Shown here in pieces: positions 16,933 to 25,536 of a DNA stretch of 64,000 bases. Positions within the stretch are counted from its first letter, which is position 1; every line of letters begins with the position of its first letter. The notes under the pieces are model-generated. The model was not told where the DNA came from. It saw nothing but the letters and a program-made list of their open reading frames with translations, and ran no database searches. Source of the DNA: an uncultured Eubacteriales bacterium (lineage in GTDB: Bacteria; Bacillota; Clostridia; Peptostreptococcales; Anaerovoracaceae). Position numbers and translations under genes: made by a program. Location: positions 1-64,000 of the forward strand of contig CADABZ010000006.1 of NCBI GenBank assembly GCA_902786355.1. The letters run 5' to 3'.

Positions 16933-17929
16933 GACTGTAACACTTGCACACGGAGCAGGGGGGAGACAGACTTCAGAACTTATACATGAGGTGTTTGCGG
17001 CACATTTTGCCAATCCGCTTTTTACCGCTGATGATGCGGCAGTACTCGAGGTAGAGGCAGGCAGACTTGCGATGTCCACTGACGGATTCATAGTCTCGCC
17101 TTATGAATTCCCGGGCGGAAATGTCGGCAAACTTTCGATCTGCGGAACGGTCAACGACCTTTCATGCATGGGCGCAGAGCCTCTTTATCTCACATGCGCA
17201 TTCGTCATCGAAGAAGGCTTCCCGATGGACAAGCTCGAGGAGATCGCAGCTGCGATGGAGAAGACTGCTGCTGAGGCAGGCGTCAGGATCGTCGCCGGAG
17301 ATACCAAGGTCGCCGGCAAAGGCCAGGTCGACGGAGTCTTCATTACGACTACGGGCATCGGACGCATCAGAGAAGGCGTAAGAACAGGCGGAGCACTGGC
17401 AAAACCAGGCGATGCTGTCATAGTCACCGGTGATGTCGGAAGACATGGATGCACGATCCTTCTTGCGAGAAATGAATATGGAATAGAGGCTGATGTCGAC
17501 AGTGACTGCGCTCCTCTGTGGGGGGCAGTTGATTCTGTCCTGACAGCTTCTGAGGATGTCCACGTTATAAGAGACGCCACAAGAGGCGGAGTCGGCACTG
17601 TGCTCTATGAGATCGCAGAGCAGAGCAATGTAGGTGTCAGGATAGATGCAGAGGCTGTTCCTGTGGACGGTGCTGTCAAAGGAGTATGCGGGATGCTCGG
17701 CCTTGAGCCGCTTTATCTGGCTTGCGAGGGCAGACTGGTCATCATCGCGCCGGCACAGGAGGCTGAGAAGATAGTTGAAGTCCTTAAGAAGGGAAAGTAT
17801 ACAGCCGGAGCGGCTGTCATAGGCGAGATTACAGAAGAGATGCCTGGTAAGGTAGTCATGACGACAGAGATAGGAGCAGAAACTCTCCTGCCTCAGCCGG
17901 GCGGAGAGCTTCTGCCTAGGATCTGCTAA
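16925..17929 (+). CDS. hypE: HypE, carbamoyl dehydratase
   Basis: The 334-residue protein is an ATP-binding AIRS/PurM-fold enzyme (A-H-G-A-G-G-R near residue 8, A-D-D-A-A near 37, D-A-T-R-G-G-V-G near 218) that dehydrates the carbamoyl group on its own C-terminal cysteine to a thiocyanate. The required tail is intact: the protein ends P-R-I-C. It is the last gene of the operon and its 3' end overlaps the convergent gene at 17926 by 4 bases. No hypA or hypB follows. Confidence 0.96.
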   Translation: MSKTVTLAHGAGGRQTSELIHEVFAAHFANPLFTADDAAVLEVEAGRLAMSTDGFIVSPYEFPGGNVGKLSICGTVNDLSCMGAEPLYLTCAFVIEEGFPMDKLEEIAAAMEKTAAEAGVRIVAGDTKVAGKGQVDGVFITTTGIGRIREGVRTGGALAKPGDAVIVTGDVGRHGCTILLARNEYGIEADVDSDCAPLWGAVDSVLTASEDVHVIRDATRGGVGTVLYEIAEQSNVGVRIDAEAVPVDGAVKGVCGMLGLEPLYLACEGRLVIIAPAQEAEKIVEVLKKGKYTAGAAVIGEITEEMPGKVVMTTEIGAETLLPQPGGELLPRIC

Positions 17930-18222
17930 GCTTCTTCGTCAGTGAAGTACTTGCTTATATCTGCACTAATAACGCGTGTCTTTTTGAGCTCATCGAGCTG
18001 AGCATAGTGAGGAAGTGTTCTGTGATGCATCCATGCATCAACGTCCTTCCAGAACTCAACGAGCATGATATCGTCCGGATCTTCCGTAGACATGAAGAAG
18101 TCATATCTGAAATTGCCTTCTTCATTGCGGGAGGCGGTGTCGATACCCTGCTCTCTTATCAGCTCGCGGAGCTCTTCTCTTTTGCCCGGCACACATTTGA
18201 AAATAACATTGAGTACTAACAT
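17926..18222 (-). CDS. antibiotic biosynthesis monooxygenase (ABM) fold protein
   Basis: A 98-residue single-domain protein of the ABM/YgiN-like ferredoxin-fold family: N-terminal strand V-L-N-V-I-F-K-C, K-R-E-E-L-R-E-L helix, F-R-Y-D-F-F strand, and the W-x-D-x-D-A-W-M-H-H-R segment. Members act as small monooxygenases, haem or quinone enzymes or stress proteins. It is convergent with hypE (4-base overlap) and divergent from the YbaK-like gene; GAAAGGAG precedes its ATG. It is probably unrelated to the Hyp pathway. Confidence 0.8.
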   Translation of the reverse strand: MLVLNVIFKCVPGKREELRELIREQGIDTASRNEEGNFRYDFFMSTEDPDDIMLVEFWKDVDAWMHHRTLPHYAQLDELKKTRVISADISKYFTDEEA

Positions 18223-18330
18223 TGTCCCTTGCTCCTTTCTGGTATATTATGCTTATAGAAGAAAGATTATCAGCAAGGCCGGCGGACGTCAATAGACAGC
18301 TAAGCGGCTGTGTGATAAAGGGGGGAACAT

Positions 18331-18867
18331 ATGTATATAAGTGATGTAATGACCACTGCTCCTGAAGATGAAAGAGGAGCGCTTGAGACTAAGGTATACA
18401 GGGAACTTGAAAGGCTGAATATCAGCTTCGAGAGAGTGGATAATGATTCTGTGGAGTCAATGGACGAATGTGTCGAGATCTCTGAGAAGCTCGGGGCTGA
18501 GATACGCAAGACCATAGTGGTCTGCAACAGGCAGAAGACTGAATTCTATCTGGTGGTGCTTCCGGCAGCCAAGAGATTCGATTCCAAGCTCTTCGCTGCT
18601 ATGATGAGAACAGCAAGAGTATCCTTCGCTTCACCGGAAGACATGGAGAAAGTTATCGGGCTCACTCCGGGTGAAGCGTCGGTAATGGGTATCCTCAACG
18701 ATCCTGAGGGAAAAGTGCAGGTCGTCATTGACAAGGCTGTAGCTGATGCTGAATGGTTTGCCTGCAATCCGGGAGCCAATACGACGCATATAAGGTTCAG
18801 GACAAAACAGCTTATCAACAATTTCCTTCCGGCTGAGAAGCACAAGCCTGAAATAATAATGCTCTGA
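18331..18867 (+). CDS. YbaK/PrdX-type aminoacyl-tRNA deacylase
   Basis: This 178-residue protein is of the YbaK/ProX-like prolyl-tRNA editing family, which hydrolyses mischarged aminoacyl-tRNA in trans. Typical features are the conserved lysine in I-R-K-T-I-V-V-C near residue 58, the central G-x-T-P-G-E-A-S-V-M-G segment near 110-120 and the C-terminal C-N-P-G-A-N-T-T-H-I near 148. In related clostridia PrdX sits with proline reductase; no such genes are near here. The next gene starts one base after its stop. Confidence 0.85.
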   Translation: MYISDVMTTAPEDERGALETKVYRELERLNISFERVDNDSVESMDECVEISEKLGAEIRKTIVVCNRQKTEFYLVVLPAAKRFDSKLFAAMMRTARVSFASPEDMEKVIGLTPGEASVMGILNDPEGKVQVVIDKAVADAEWFACNPGANTTHIRFRTKQLINNFLPAEKHKPEIIML

Positions 18868-18868
18868 T

Positions 18869-19417
18869 ATGGAAAACAACTCCGAAAAACAGATCAGATT
18901 AAGAAAATCACAGAACACCCTTGTCGTCGTCGGCACAGGGATCATTATCATGTCTCTGTGGTCGGTGATCAAGATCATTAGCGAGGTATTCATCAACAAA
19001 GATGAGATCGTTTCAGCTCTGAGAAATGAGGGAAATGCCGATTTAAACTACTTGAGCGACAGTACCATTGTAGTTCTGTTCGCTGTGATGATAGTTCTTA
19101 TGTCATCGATTTTTATCGCTGCCAGAGTGTTTATCGGCAGGTCTGCGATCGCTGAGGGCAATGGCAGGCGCGCAAATTTTCTGTATATACCCTTCACTGT
19201 CCTATACATAGTTCTTACGGTCATGCAGATCCGCGAATCTGCTAACAGTCTGGTATCGGGAAAAAGTGAAGAGCTTCTGGTCATTGAAGAGCCGTCACTG
19301 GCTGCTCTGATGATCGAGCTGACATCGCTTATAATGCTGACAGAGCTACTCATTGCAGCGATCAAAGTGAGACAGTACAGGAGGAATGAACGGAAGGAGG
19401 GCGCAGATGCAGCTTGA
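18869..19417 (+). CDS. integral membrane protein of unknown function
   Basis: I do not recognise the family. The 182-residue protein has four predicted membrane segments (about residues 18-42, 64-87, 104-120 and 143-163) between charged ends; both termini are probably cytoplasmic (K/R-rich start, Y-R-R-N-E-R-K-E end). It is tightly coupled to its neighbours: it starts 1 base after the YbaK-like gene and overlaps the DUF6765-like gene by 11 bases. Confidence 0.7.
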   Translation: MENNSEKQIRLRKSQNTLVVVGTGIIIMSLWSVIKIISEVFINKDEIVSALRNEGNADLNYLSDSTIVVLFAVMIVLMSSIFIAARVFIGRSAIAEGNGRRANFLYIPFTVLYIVLTVMQIRESANSLVSGKSEELLVIEEPSLAALMIELTSLIMLTELLIAAIKVRQYRRNERKEGADAA

Positions 19418-20567
19418 TTTCCACTATTACGCCACATACTGCGCTGCCCAGTTAGCCGGCTTCGATCATGAAGAAAGCCAGCTCATCGCTTACTGCTCAC
19501 AGTTCACTGACTGCTGCACTAAGACCCTGCTGAAGAAGATCGGCGCTCCGGGTGAAGCAGCAACGACGCAGCTTCAGGTGGAGCTGGCAGACTCCGGATC
19601 GGACATCCTCAGTCTGCAGAAGATAACCAGGATCTGGGCATCGTTTCATTTCCTGCCGAGGGACCTCAAAGCAACAAGAGCAAGGTGCGGCAAAAGCTTC
19701 CTCGCAAAATACAGGCTCATATGCGGCCCGAACGGTGAGCTTCTGGCTGACACAGTCGAACTCGCCAGGGGAAAGGGCATTGAGGCAGCCGGTCTTGCCA
19801 TGCACATTCTCGCTGACACATGGGCGCATATGTATTTTGCCGGTACTCCGTCGCTTGCTATCAACAACACCAATTACTATTTCTATGAGATAGTGCCTGA
19901 CGGCAGCGGATTCAGTGAGAGACAGGTGAAGTTCAACCACAATCCATCTTCTGCAGATGATCTGGAAAAAGGCAGTTACACCAACAGTCTGTATCAGGGA
20001 ACAGAGAACTCTGTAATGAATCTCGGCCACGGAAGAGCCGGACACTTCCCGGATTACAGCTTTGCAAGATACAGATATATGCCGTCCTGGGGCGAATACA
20101 GAGAGATAGTCAAAGACAATCCTTCTGACTATCTGCATGCGTTCACTCAGATGATATATGCGCTGAAATACCTGATAGGGACAAACCCTGTATTTGAGAC
20201 GGGCAGATACGATGCCATCGCAGCCGACCCGTGGATGGATGAGATCCTCAGGATCCTCCGCACAAGGCAGCTCGATTCCTCTGCTGACTGGAAAGCTCTC
20301 GGGGAGAAGATCTCGGGCTGCAGCATCGAGGATTTTGACCAGAACAAGTATCTGAAGGAATATACCGACGCTCCGAAAGACAGCAGGGATAACACGGTGC
20401 TGGGAAGATACATCCTTGCAGCACTTGCACAGAAGAGCATGGTCACCAACAGGATATACAGGTCAGGCAGCCGCCTGGCGGGGATATCTGTTGATTTTAC
20501 CGGAGAAGGTCAGAAGATAATGCGTGACTTCGGAGCTCTGATCAGGAGGGCACAAAGCGATGACTAA
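19407..20567 (+). CDS. DUF6765-like protein
   Basis: The 386-residue protein starts M-Q-L-D-F-H-Y-Y-A-T-Y-C-A-A, which I match to the DUF6765 family. The ATG at 19407 is preferred over 19386 because AAGGAGG lies 6 bases before it. Histidine/aspartate motifs (D-F-H-Y-Y, H-I-L-A-D-T-W-A-H) resemble the metal-binding helices of zinc-dependent phospholipase C/HD-like folds, so a hydrolase is possible but unproven. No signal peptide is seen. It lies between two membrane-protein genes, overlapping both. Confidence 0.75.
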   Translation: MQLDFHYYATYCAAQLAGFDHEESQLIAYCSQFTDCCTKTLLKKIGAPGEAATTQLQVELADSGSDILSLQKITRIWASFHFLPRDLKATRARCGKSFLAKYRLICGPNGELLADTVELARGKGIEAAGLAMHILADTWAHMYFAGTPSLAINNTNYYFYEIVPDGSGFSERQVKFNHNPSSADDLEKGSYTNSLYQGTENSVMNLGHGRAGHFPDYSFARYRYMPSWGEYREIVKDNPSDYLHAFTQMIYALKYLIGTNPVFETGRYDAIAADPWMDEILRILRTRQLDSSADWKALGEKISGCSIEDFDQNKYLKEYTDAPKDSRDNTVLGRYILAALAQKSMVTNRIYRSGSRLAGISVDFTGEGQKIMRDFGALIRRAQSDD

Positions 20568-21105
20568 GATTGGACGTATACAAAAAGTGCTCGGCGGCAT
20601 CCTGGTCATGCTGTATGGGATCATTATTGTGATAGATAATCCGGAGGATGGTATCCGTATAGTCGCCTTCATAATGAGTCTGACATTCACTCTGCGCGGC
20701 ATACAGTCGCTGATATACTATCTGAGGATGGCCAGATCGATGGTCGGAGGCAAGCTGACTCTGTTCCGGGGGATCCTTCTCCTGGATCTCGGTGCGCTCA
20801 CATCCTCGATGACAGAAGGCCAGACCTTATACATAGTACTGTATCTTGCAGGGATACACCTCTTCTCGGCGGCAGTGGATCTTCTCAGGACAGTTGAGAC
20901 CCTTAAAATGAGATCCTCCGAATGGAGGCTGCAGGCTATTTTCTGTGCGACAAACGCGTTCCTCGCAGTGATGCTGATCGCAGGCGGACTGGTGATGAAA
21001 AATCTGCAGATCGTATTGTATGTGTACGGAGCAGGTCTTATCTACTCCGCTATACTCAATATAGTTTCCGCCTTCAGGAAGACAGAGATCGTATATATTC
21101 CGTGA
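20560..21105 (+). CDS. DUF308/HdeD-like membrane protein
   Basis: The 181-residue protein has about six short hydrophobic segments arranged as paired helices, with I-Q-K-V-L-G-G-I-L-V-M-L-Y-G-I at the start, as in the DUF308 (HdeD) family. Its role is unknown; some relatives are linked to acid stress. It overlaps the previous gene by 8 bases and ends the unit before the bidirectional terminator at 21153. Confidence 0.75.
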   Translation: MTKIGRIQKVLGGILVMLYGIIIVIDNPEDGIRIVAFIMSLTFTLRGIQSLIYYLRMARSMVGGKLTLFRGILLLDLGALTSSMTEGQTLYIVLYLAGIHLFSAAVDLLRTVETLKMRSSEWRLQAIFCATNAFLAVMLIAGGLVMKNLQIVLYVYGAGLIYSAILNIVSAFRKTEIVYIP

Positions 21106-21152
21106 CGAAGCGGTTTTCATAAGCAAGACCTGAACATAACCATAACTGTAAT

Positions 21153-21197
21153 CAAAAGTGACAAGGCTTTCATTCAGAAAAACCTTGTCGCTTTTTT
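21153..21197. terminator. bidirectional terminator
   Basis: AGTGACAAGG (21157-21166) pairs with CCTTGTCGCT (21183-21192), with A-rich sequence before and T-rich sequence after. It serves the 18331-21105 unit on the plus strand and the convergent beta-propeller gene on the minus strand. Confidence 0.88.
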
Positions 21198-21217
21198 CTT
21201 ATCATGATCTTATCTGA

Positions 21218-23329
21218 TCACTTCTCGAATCTGAAGCTGCTGACATTGCCTTTATCATCGAGGGCGTAGATGTAGTCATCGATGTATACGCTTCTCGCTA
21301 AATACTGGGTGCCCAGTTTGTGCTGATCGTAGATTTCCAGTGAGTCATCTGCCCCGAATACCAGAACTCCGGCTTCATATGTATCGGAGGAGGATGAGAT
21401 CCCTCCATCATCGATAAGTATATCTTCCTGTGTCTCTTCCTCTGCTCTTGCAGCAGAGTCTTCCTGCACTGGTCCGTCTTCTTCTATGATGATATTATCT
21501 TCCGGTGTCCCGATGTCGTTATAGTGCCAGACGCCGTAAGGTATAGCGTACCAGCCGTCTCTTGTGTTGACGGTCAGGGCCTTGTGTGTGCTCTGTGCAG
21601 GAGAGTCCATGTTTTCAAACTCCCTGCTGTCAAGGACTGCAGGTGCCGATGGGTCGCTGATATCAAAGAGCACCAGCTTGAGACCTGAAGCGTACTGTCC
21701 GCCGTATCCGTTGTCTCCTGTCGCGTGGCCGATACCGAGAAGTCTCCCTTCACCTGCAGGGATCAGCAGGGTAGAGAAGCCGTCGATCTTGACCTCGCCG
21801 TCTATCTTAGGCTCCGCAGGGCTGCTGAGGTCGATGATGAAGAGCGGGTCTATCTGCTCGTATGTTATTACATAAGCTTTCTCTCCGAAGAATCTGACTG
21901 ACCTGATGCTCTCGTTTCTGGCAAAACCTGTAAGCTTGCCGGTTTCCTTCAGTGAGCTGTCGAGTACGAACAGGTTGTTGACGTCCATACCGTCACGCTG
22001 GGACGTCGTTGCGATGCGGAAATATCCGTCTTTCTCGTCCATCGAGAACTGATCGTTGACATATCCGCGGACTTTTGTCGTAGCATCGAATTTGATCCTG
22101 AGGCCATCGAGCTTTGCTCTGACTATTCTTGTGTATGTAGTGTTGCCTTTGTCGTTCCATTCACTGGCTGTGACATAGAGATTGTGATCGTTGCAGTAGA
22201 TGTCCTGGGATGCGCCGAAGATCGCATGGGTCTTCGATCTGCCTTCCTTGCCTGAGCTTATGTCCACAGCTCCGAGCACGATGTACGAAGACTGCTTAGG
22301 TTCAGGGACACAGCAGATATCCGAAGGAGCCATGTCGCTGTATTTGCCGTCTGAGTAGATCCTCGGCAGGATCCTTCCGCCTTCATACACATAATCGCTT
22401 GTTACCAGGTATACATTGTCACCGACCATGCGGCTCGATACTACATCTCCACTCTGGCGGTAGGCGCTGATAAGCTTAGGGCTGGACCTGTCGGATATGT
22501 CGTAGGTCACGACTGCGGCATAACCATCGTCCTCATCATATACGCGGCCTACGGTTACAAGAATGTCGCCTTTGAGATATATGTCTTCGACATAGTTCTC
22601 GATATCCTGGGAGCCAATCACGGAGAGCCTCTCGGTCTCGCCTTTGCTGGCTGACATGATGATGACTTCTCTGCTGTCGCTTACATAATAGATGTATTTT
22701 CCGTCCGTCTTGACTATATCTGCCTCGTCGACTTCCTCTACCTGCAGATAGGTATCAGAGTGATCCGATGCGGCGCCGGTGCTGTTTCCCGAGGCTGCCT
22801 TAGGTGCCATCGCAGAATCGCCGGCCTCCATGGCATCCGACATCTCCTGCGTATCTTCGACGATCAGATCGTGTCCGCTGAACAGGCGCCTACTTCCGCT
22901 GCCGCTCAGGCTTTTGACGAGTTTGTTTATCTCGGACTCGCTCTCGAAGGTGTAAAGCTCGCCGTCTACGATGTCTGTACGAGGCGGTGCATTCAGGGCA
23001 CTGAAAACCTGAGTCACTCCGATGAGTGCAACCAGAGCGCAGGCTGCGGCTGCTGCCCATTTCCTGAGAGGGCGTTTCTTCTTAGGTGCTGCCGGTGTAA
23101 AAGCATGTTCTCCGCCGGCCGGTGCAGAGGATGGTCCTCCTGCTGACTGTGAAGCTGAAGACGTTTCGGAAGCTGCCGGCATGTCCGGCTCGATCCCGGC
23201 GATCATTTCCATGATCTTGTCTTCGCTGAGGCTCTCAGGAGCTTTGATCCCGTCAGAGCTGAACTTTTCTCTGATATATTCAAGATCTGTATTGTGATCT
23301 GTGTTTCTGCTCATTTCATGTATCTCCAT
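21218..23329 (-). CDS. membrane-anchored beta-propeller protein, probable anti-sigma partner
   Basis: The 703-residue protein has a cytoplasmic N-terminal part of about 90 residues (with A-P-E-S-L-S-E-D-K-I near 35), one membrane segment at about 91-112, and a large extracytoplasmic region matching the C-terminal beta-propeller family (PF09826): D-E-A-D-I-V-K-T-D-G-K-Y-I-Y and repeated blade strands. It directly follows an ECF sigma factor gene (45-base gap), so the short cytoplasmic part may hold the sigma factor while the propeller senses a ligand outside. The start may be six residues in, at M-S-R-N-T-D. The anti-sigma role is inferred. Confidence 0.8.
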   Translation of the reverse strand: MEIHEMSRNTDHNTDLEYIREKFSSDGIKAPESLSEDKIMEMIAGIEPDMPAASETSSASQSAGGPSSAPAGGEHAFTPAAPKKKRPLRKWAAAAACALVALIGVTQVFSALNAPPRTDIVDGELYTFESESEINKLVKSLSGSGSRRLFSGHDLIVEDTQEMSDAMEAGDSAMAPKAASGNSTGAASDHSDTYLQVEEVDEADIVKTDGKYIYYVSDSREVIIMSASKGETERLSVIGSQDIENYVEDIYLKGDILVTVGRVYDEDDGYAAVVTYDISDRSSPKLISAYRQSGDVVSSRMVGDNVYLVTSDYVYEGGRILPRIYSDGKYSDMAPSDICCVPEPKQSSYIVLGAVDISSGKEGRSKTHAIFGASQDIYCNDHNLYVTASEWNDKGNTTYTRIVRAKLDGLRIKFDATTKVRGYVNDQFSMDEKDGYFRIATTSQRDGMDVNNLFVLDSSLKETGKLTGFARNESIRSVRFFGEKAYVITYEQIDPLFIIDLSSPAEPKIDGEVKIDGFSTLLIPAGEGRLLGIGHATGDNGYGGQYASGLKLVLFDISDPSAPAVLDSREFENMDSPAQSTHKALTVNTRDGWYAIPYGVWHYNDIGTPEDNIIIEEDGPVQEDSAARAEEETQEDILIDDGGISSSSDTYEAGVLVFGADDSLEIYDQHKLGTQYLARSVYIDDYIYALDDKGNVSSFRFEK

Positions 23330-23374
23330 TCAATGATCTGTAGTGTCAGGAATACTCGCATATAGGTGATCTGA

Positions 23375-23917
23375 TCATGTCAGGAATTCTCTCATTCTGG
23401 CCATGCTTCGTGACAGCCTTGACCTGACCGTTCCCGGATTCATGCCTGTGATCGCGGCTATCTCGCTGCTTGTCAGACCGGCTGATGCCGAGAGCAGGAC
23501 GATCTCTCTGTCGTCATCACTTAACTGAGACAGTGCTTCGGCAAGCTCGACCGACAATGCGACATCTTCAGAACCGGAAGCACTGCGGCTGCCAGGATCC
23601 TTTTCGTATATGCCTGCCAGGTTGTCACGCAGATTCACTGCATCACGGATGTGCTTCATGCAGCATGTGTACAGAATGCGGAATATCCATGCTCCGAAGG
23701 CTGATGTGTTTCTCAGGCTGCGGATCCCTTTCCAGGCAGCAAGAATACATTCAGATACTGCGTCCTCTGCATCATCGGGATCGCCGAGGCGGTACAGGGC
23801 ATATCGGTAGAGCCTGTCCTTGTACATCCCGTACAGCTCGCAGAACGCTTCTCTGCTGCCGCTCCTGGCTTTTTCCGCCAGGCTTATTTCATATATCATG
23901 TCTGTATTGTTAGCCAC
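23375..23917 (-). CDS. ECF-type RNA polymerase sigma factor
   Basis: The 180-residue protein has sigma region 2 (F-C-E-L-Y-G-M-Y-K-D-R-L-Y-R-Y-A, D-A-E-D-A-V-S-E-C at about 28-58) and sigma region 4 (L-S-D-D-D-R-E-I-V-L-L, then the helix-turn-helix L-T-S-S-E-I-A-A-I-T-G-M-N-P-G-T-V-R-S-R, at about 132-170). Region 3 is missing, which defines the ECF group. It is the first gene of a two-gene operon with the beta-propeller protein and probably directs its own promoter. Confidence 0.92.
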   Translation of the reverse strand: MANNTDMIYEISLAEKARSGSREAFCELYGMYKDRLYRYALYRLGDPDDAEDAVSECILAAWKGIRSLRNTSAFGAWIFRILYTCCMKHIRDAVNLRDNLAGIYEKDPGSRSASGSEDVALSVELAEALSQLSDDDREIVLLSASAGLTSSEIAAITGMNPGTVRSRLSRSMARMREFLT

Positions 23918-24194
23918 TTTATATACCTCTGACTATCTAGCTGTGATGCGGCGGTTTCGTATCACTCTTATCTGAGAGCTCTCACTTATATAGTATCTCA
24001 GAATGGCCGAAGTGTTGCATAGAGCAGAGAAAAATTATTTTTTGTCACTGTTCTGACAGCGTTAGTCACATCGGGGGATTGTTGTGTTATAATGTATCGG
24101 AATTTGGGGACCGGGATGCGGAAACCAGAGTATTATTACCGAATAAACTGTTTACCGGATCATTTTTCGCCGGATAATGAAAGGAAAACTCAGA

Positions 24195-24602
24195 ATGGAC
24201 AGAGCAGAAAAAGCTGCAAAGCTTCACAGAGAAGGATATAACTGCTGCCAGGCAGCTGCATGTGTATTCGCTGATGCAGTCGGCGTAGATGAAGAGATGC
24301 TGTACAGGATCGGAGAGGGATTCGGCGGCGGAATGGGCACCGGAAAAGGTGTCTGCGGAGCTATCTCCGGAGCAGCCATGATAGCAGGTCTCGTGCACAG
24401 CGACGGCAACATCGCTGATCCGGGACAGACCAAGAAGTTCTCAACAAGGGCTGCCGGCAATATGCAGAGGAAGTTCAAGGAGCAGGCAAAAGGTCTGTAC
24501 TGCCTGGACATCAAGACAGGCAATAACGGCCAGAGCTTCACTTCATGCGATGACTGCATCAAGATCGCAGTCAGACTTGCAGAAGAAGAGCTCGGACTGT
24601 AA
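24195..24602 (+). CDS. C_GCAxxG_C_C family redox protein
   Basis: The 135-residue protein carries the family pattern: Y-N-C-C-Q-A near residue 16, G-V-C-G-A-I-S-G near 55-62, and F-T-S-C-D-D-C near the end. The spaced cysteines suggest a metal or iron-sulfur redox role, but the function is not established. The ATG at 24195, with AAAGGA upstream, fits better than the ATG at 24177, although 18 bases earlier is possible. A TATAAT near 24091 may be its promoter. Confidence 0.85.
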   Translation: MDRAEKAAKLHREGYNCCQAAACVFADAVGVDEEMLYRIGEGFGGGMGTGKGVCGAISGAAMIAGLVHSDGNIADPGQTKKFSTRAAGNMQRKFKEQAKGLYCLDIKTGNNGQSFTSCDDCIKIAVRLAEEELGL

Positions 24603-24633
24603 CTTAGCTGCATACAGGAGACACTGAAGCAAT

Positions 24634-25536
24634 ATGAATGATTACAAAAAGGGGGTTCTCTGCGTACTCGCATGCCAGCTGATATGGGGATTCTGCCCTA
24701 TATACTGGCAGGCTCTCGTTCCGATACCGTCATGGATCATCATCCTCTACAGGATCGTAACTATGTTCGTGTATTCATATATCGGAGCCAGGCTGATGCA
24801 CAGCAGGGAAGAGATCTGGGGGCCTCTCCGGGACAAGGCCATCAGAAGAAAATACTTCACTGCAGGCCTCATACTTACAGTGAACTGGAGCATATACATC
24901 TGGGCGATGACCTCAGAGAGGGTGATACAGGCATCGATCGGCTACTACATCGAACCGATCGTGATATGCGCAGTGGGCATCATAGTTTTCAAAGAGAAGC
25001 TTACGATATACAACATGACAGCCATGGCTTTTGCCGCGGCAGCGATCGCCCTGATACTGTTTCACTATAAACAGATCCCGGGAGTGGCTCTCGGCCTGGC
25101 AGGGACCTGGGCAGTGTATTCGGCGATCAAGAAGACTTCGGAGCTGCCTGCTATAATCGCTCTGGTATATGAGACGATGATATATGCCGTGATTGCGTTA
25201 TTCGCGATAATCTACATAGAGACAAAAGGCATAGGAGCAGCCAGCATGGGCGTTCCGGGCAAGTACGCCCTGATGTTCCTGAGCGGTCTTGTGACCCTCG
25301 TTCCGGTCGCACTTTTCTCAGTTGCCGCTAAGAAAGTATCGCTCTTCGTCATAGGCCTGGCTCAGTATATAAGCCCGACAATATCGCTGCTCCTCGGCAT
25401 ATTCATGTTCAAAGAGCCGATCGACAGGATCCAGATCATAGCATTCATCATCATCTGGACGGGATTATGCTTCTTCACATACGGTGAGTTTATCTCGGCA
25501 GGCAGAAGAAGCAAGGCAGAAGAGATAACAGCATGA
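24634..25536 (+). CDS. rarD: RarD-type EamA transporter
   Basis: A 300-residue protein with ten hydrophobic segments in two EamA halves. The N-terminus K-G-V-L-C-V-L-A-C-Q-L-I-W-G-F-C-P-I-Y-W and the N-W-S-I-Y-I-W-A segment near 82 are typical of RarD, named for a chloramphenicol-sensitivity phenotype but of uncertain substrate. It overlaps the MATE gene by 4 bases, so both exporters are probably made together. Confidence 0.88.
   Translation: MNDYKKGVLCVLACQLIWGFCPIYWQALVPIPSWIIILYRIVTMFVYSYIGARLMHSREEIWGPLRDKAIRRKYFTAGLILTVNWSIYIWAMTSERVIQASIGYYIEPIVICAVGIIVFKEKLTIYNMTAMAFAAAAIALILFHYKQIPGVALGLAGTWAVYSAIKKTSELPAIIALVYETMIYAVIALFAIIYIETKGIGAASMGVPGKYALMFLSGLVTLVPVALFSVAAKKVSLFVIGLAQYISPTISLLLGIFMFKEPIDRIQIIAFIIIWTGLCFFTYGEFISAGRRSKAEEITA

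Noticed and set aside
13194..17929. Ordinary hydrogenase maturation operon
   Set aside because: hypA, hypB, protease and structural hydrogenase genes are missing from the window; kept as an alternative only if found elsewhere.
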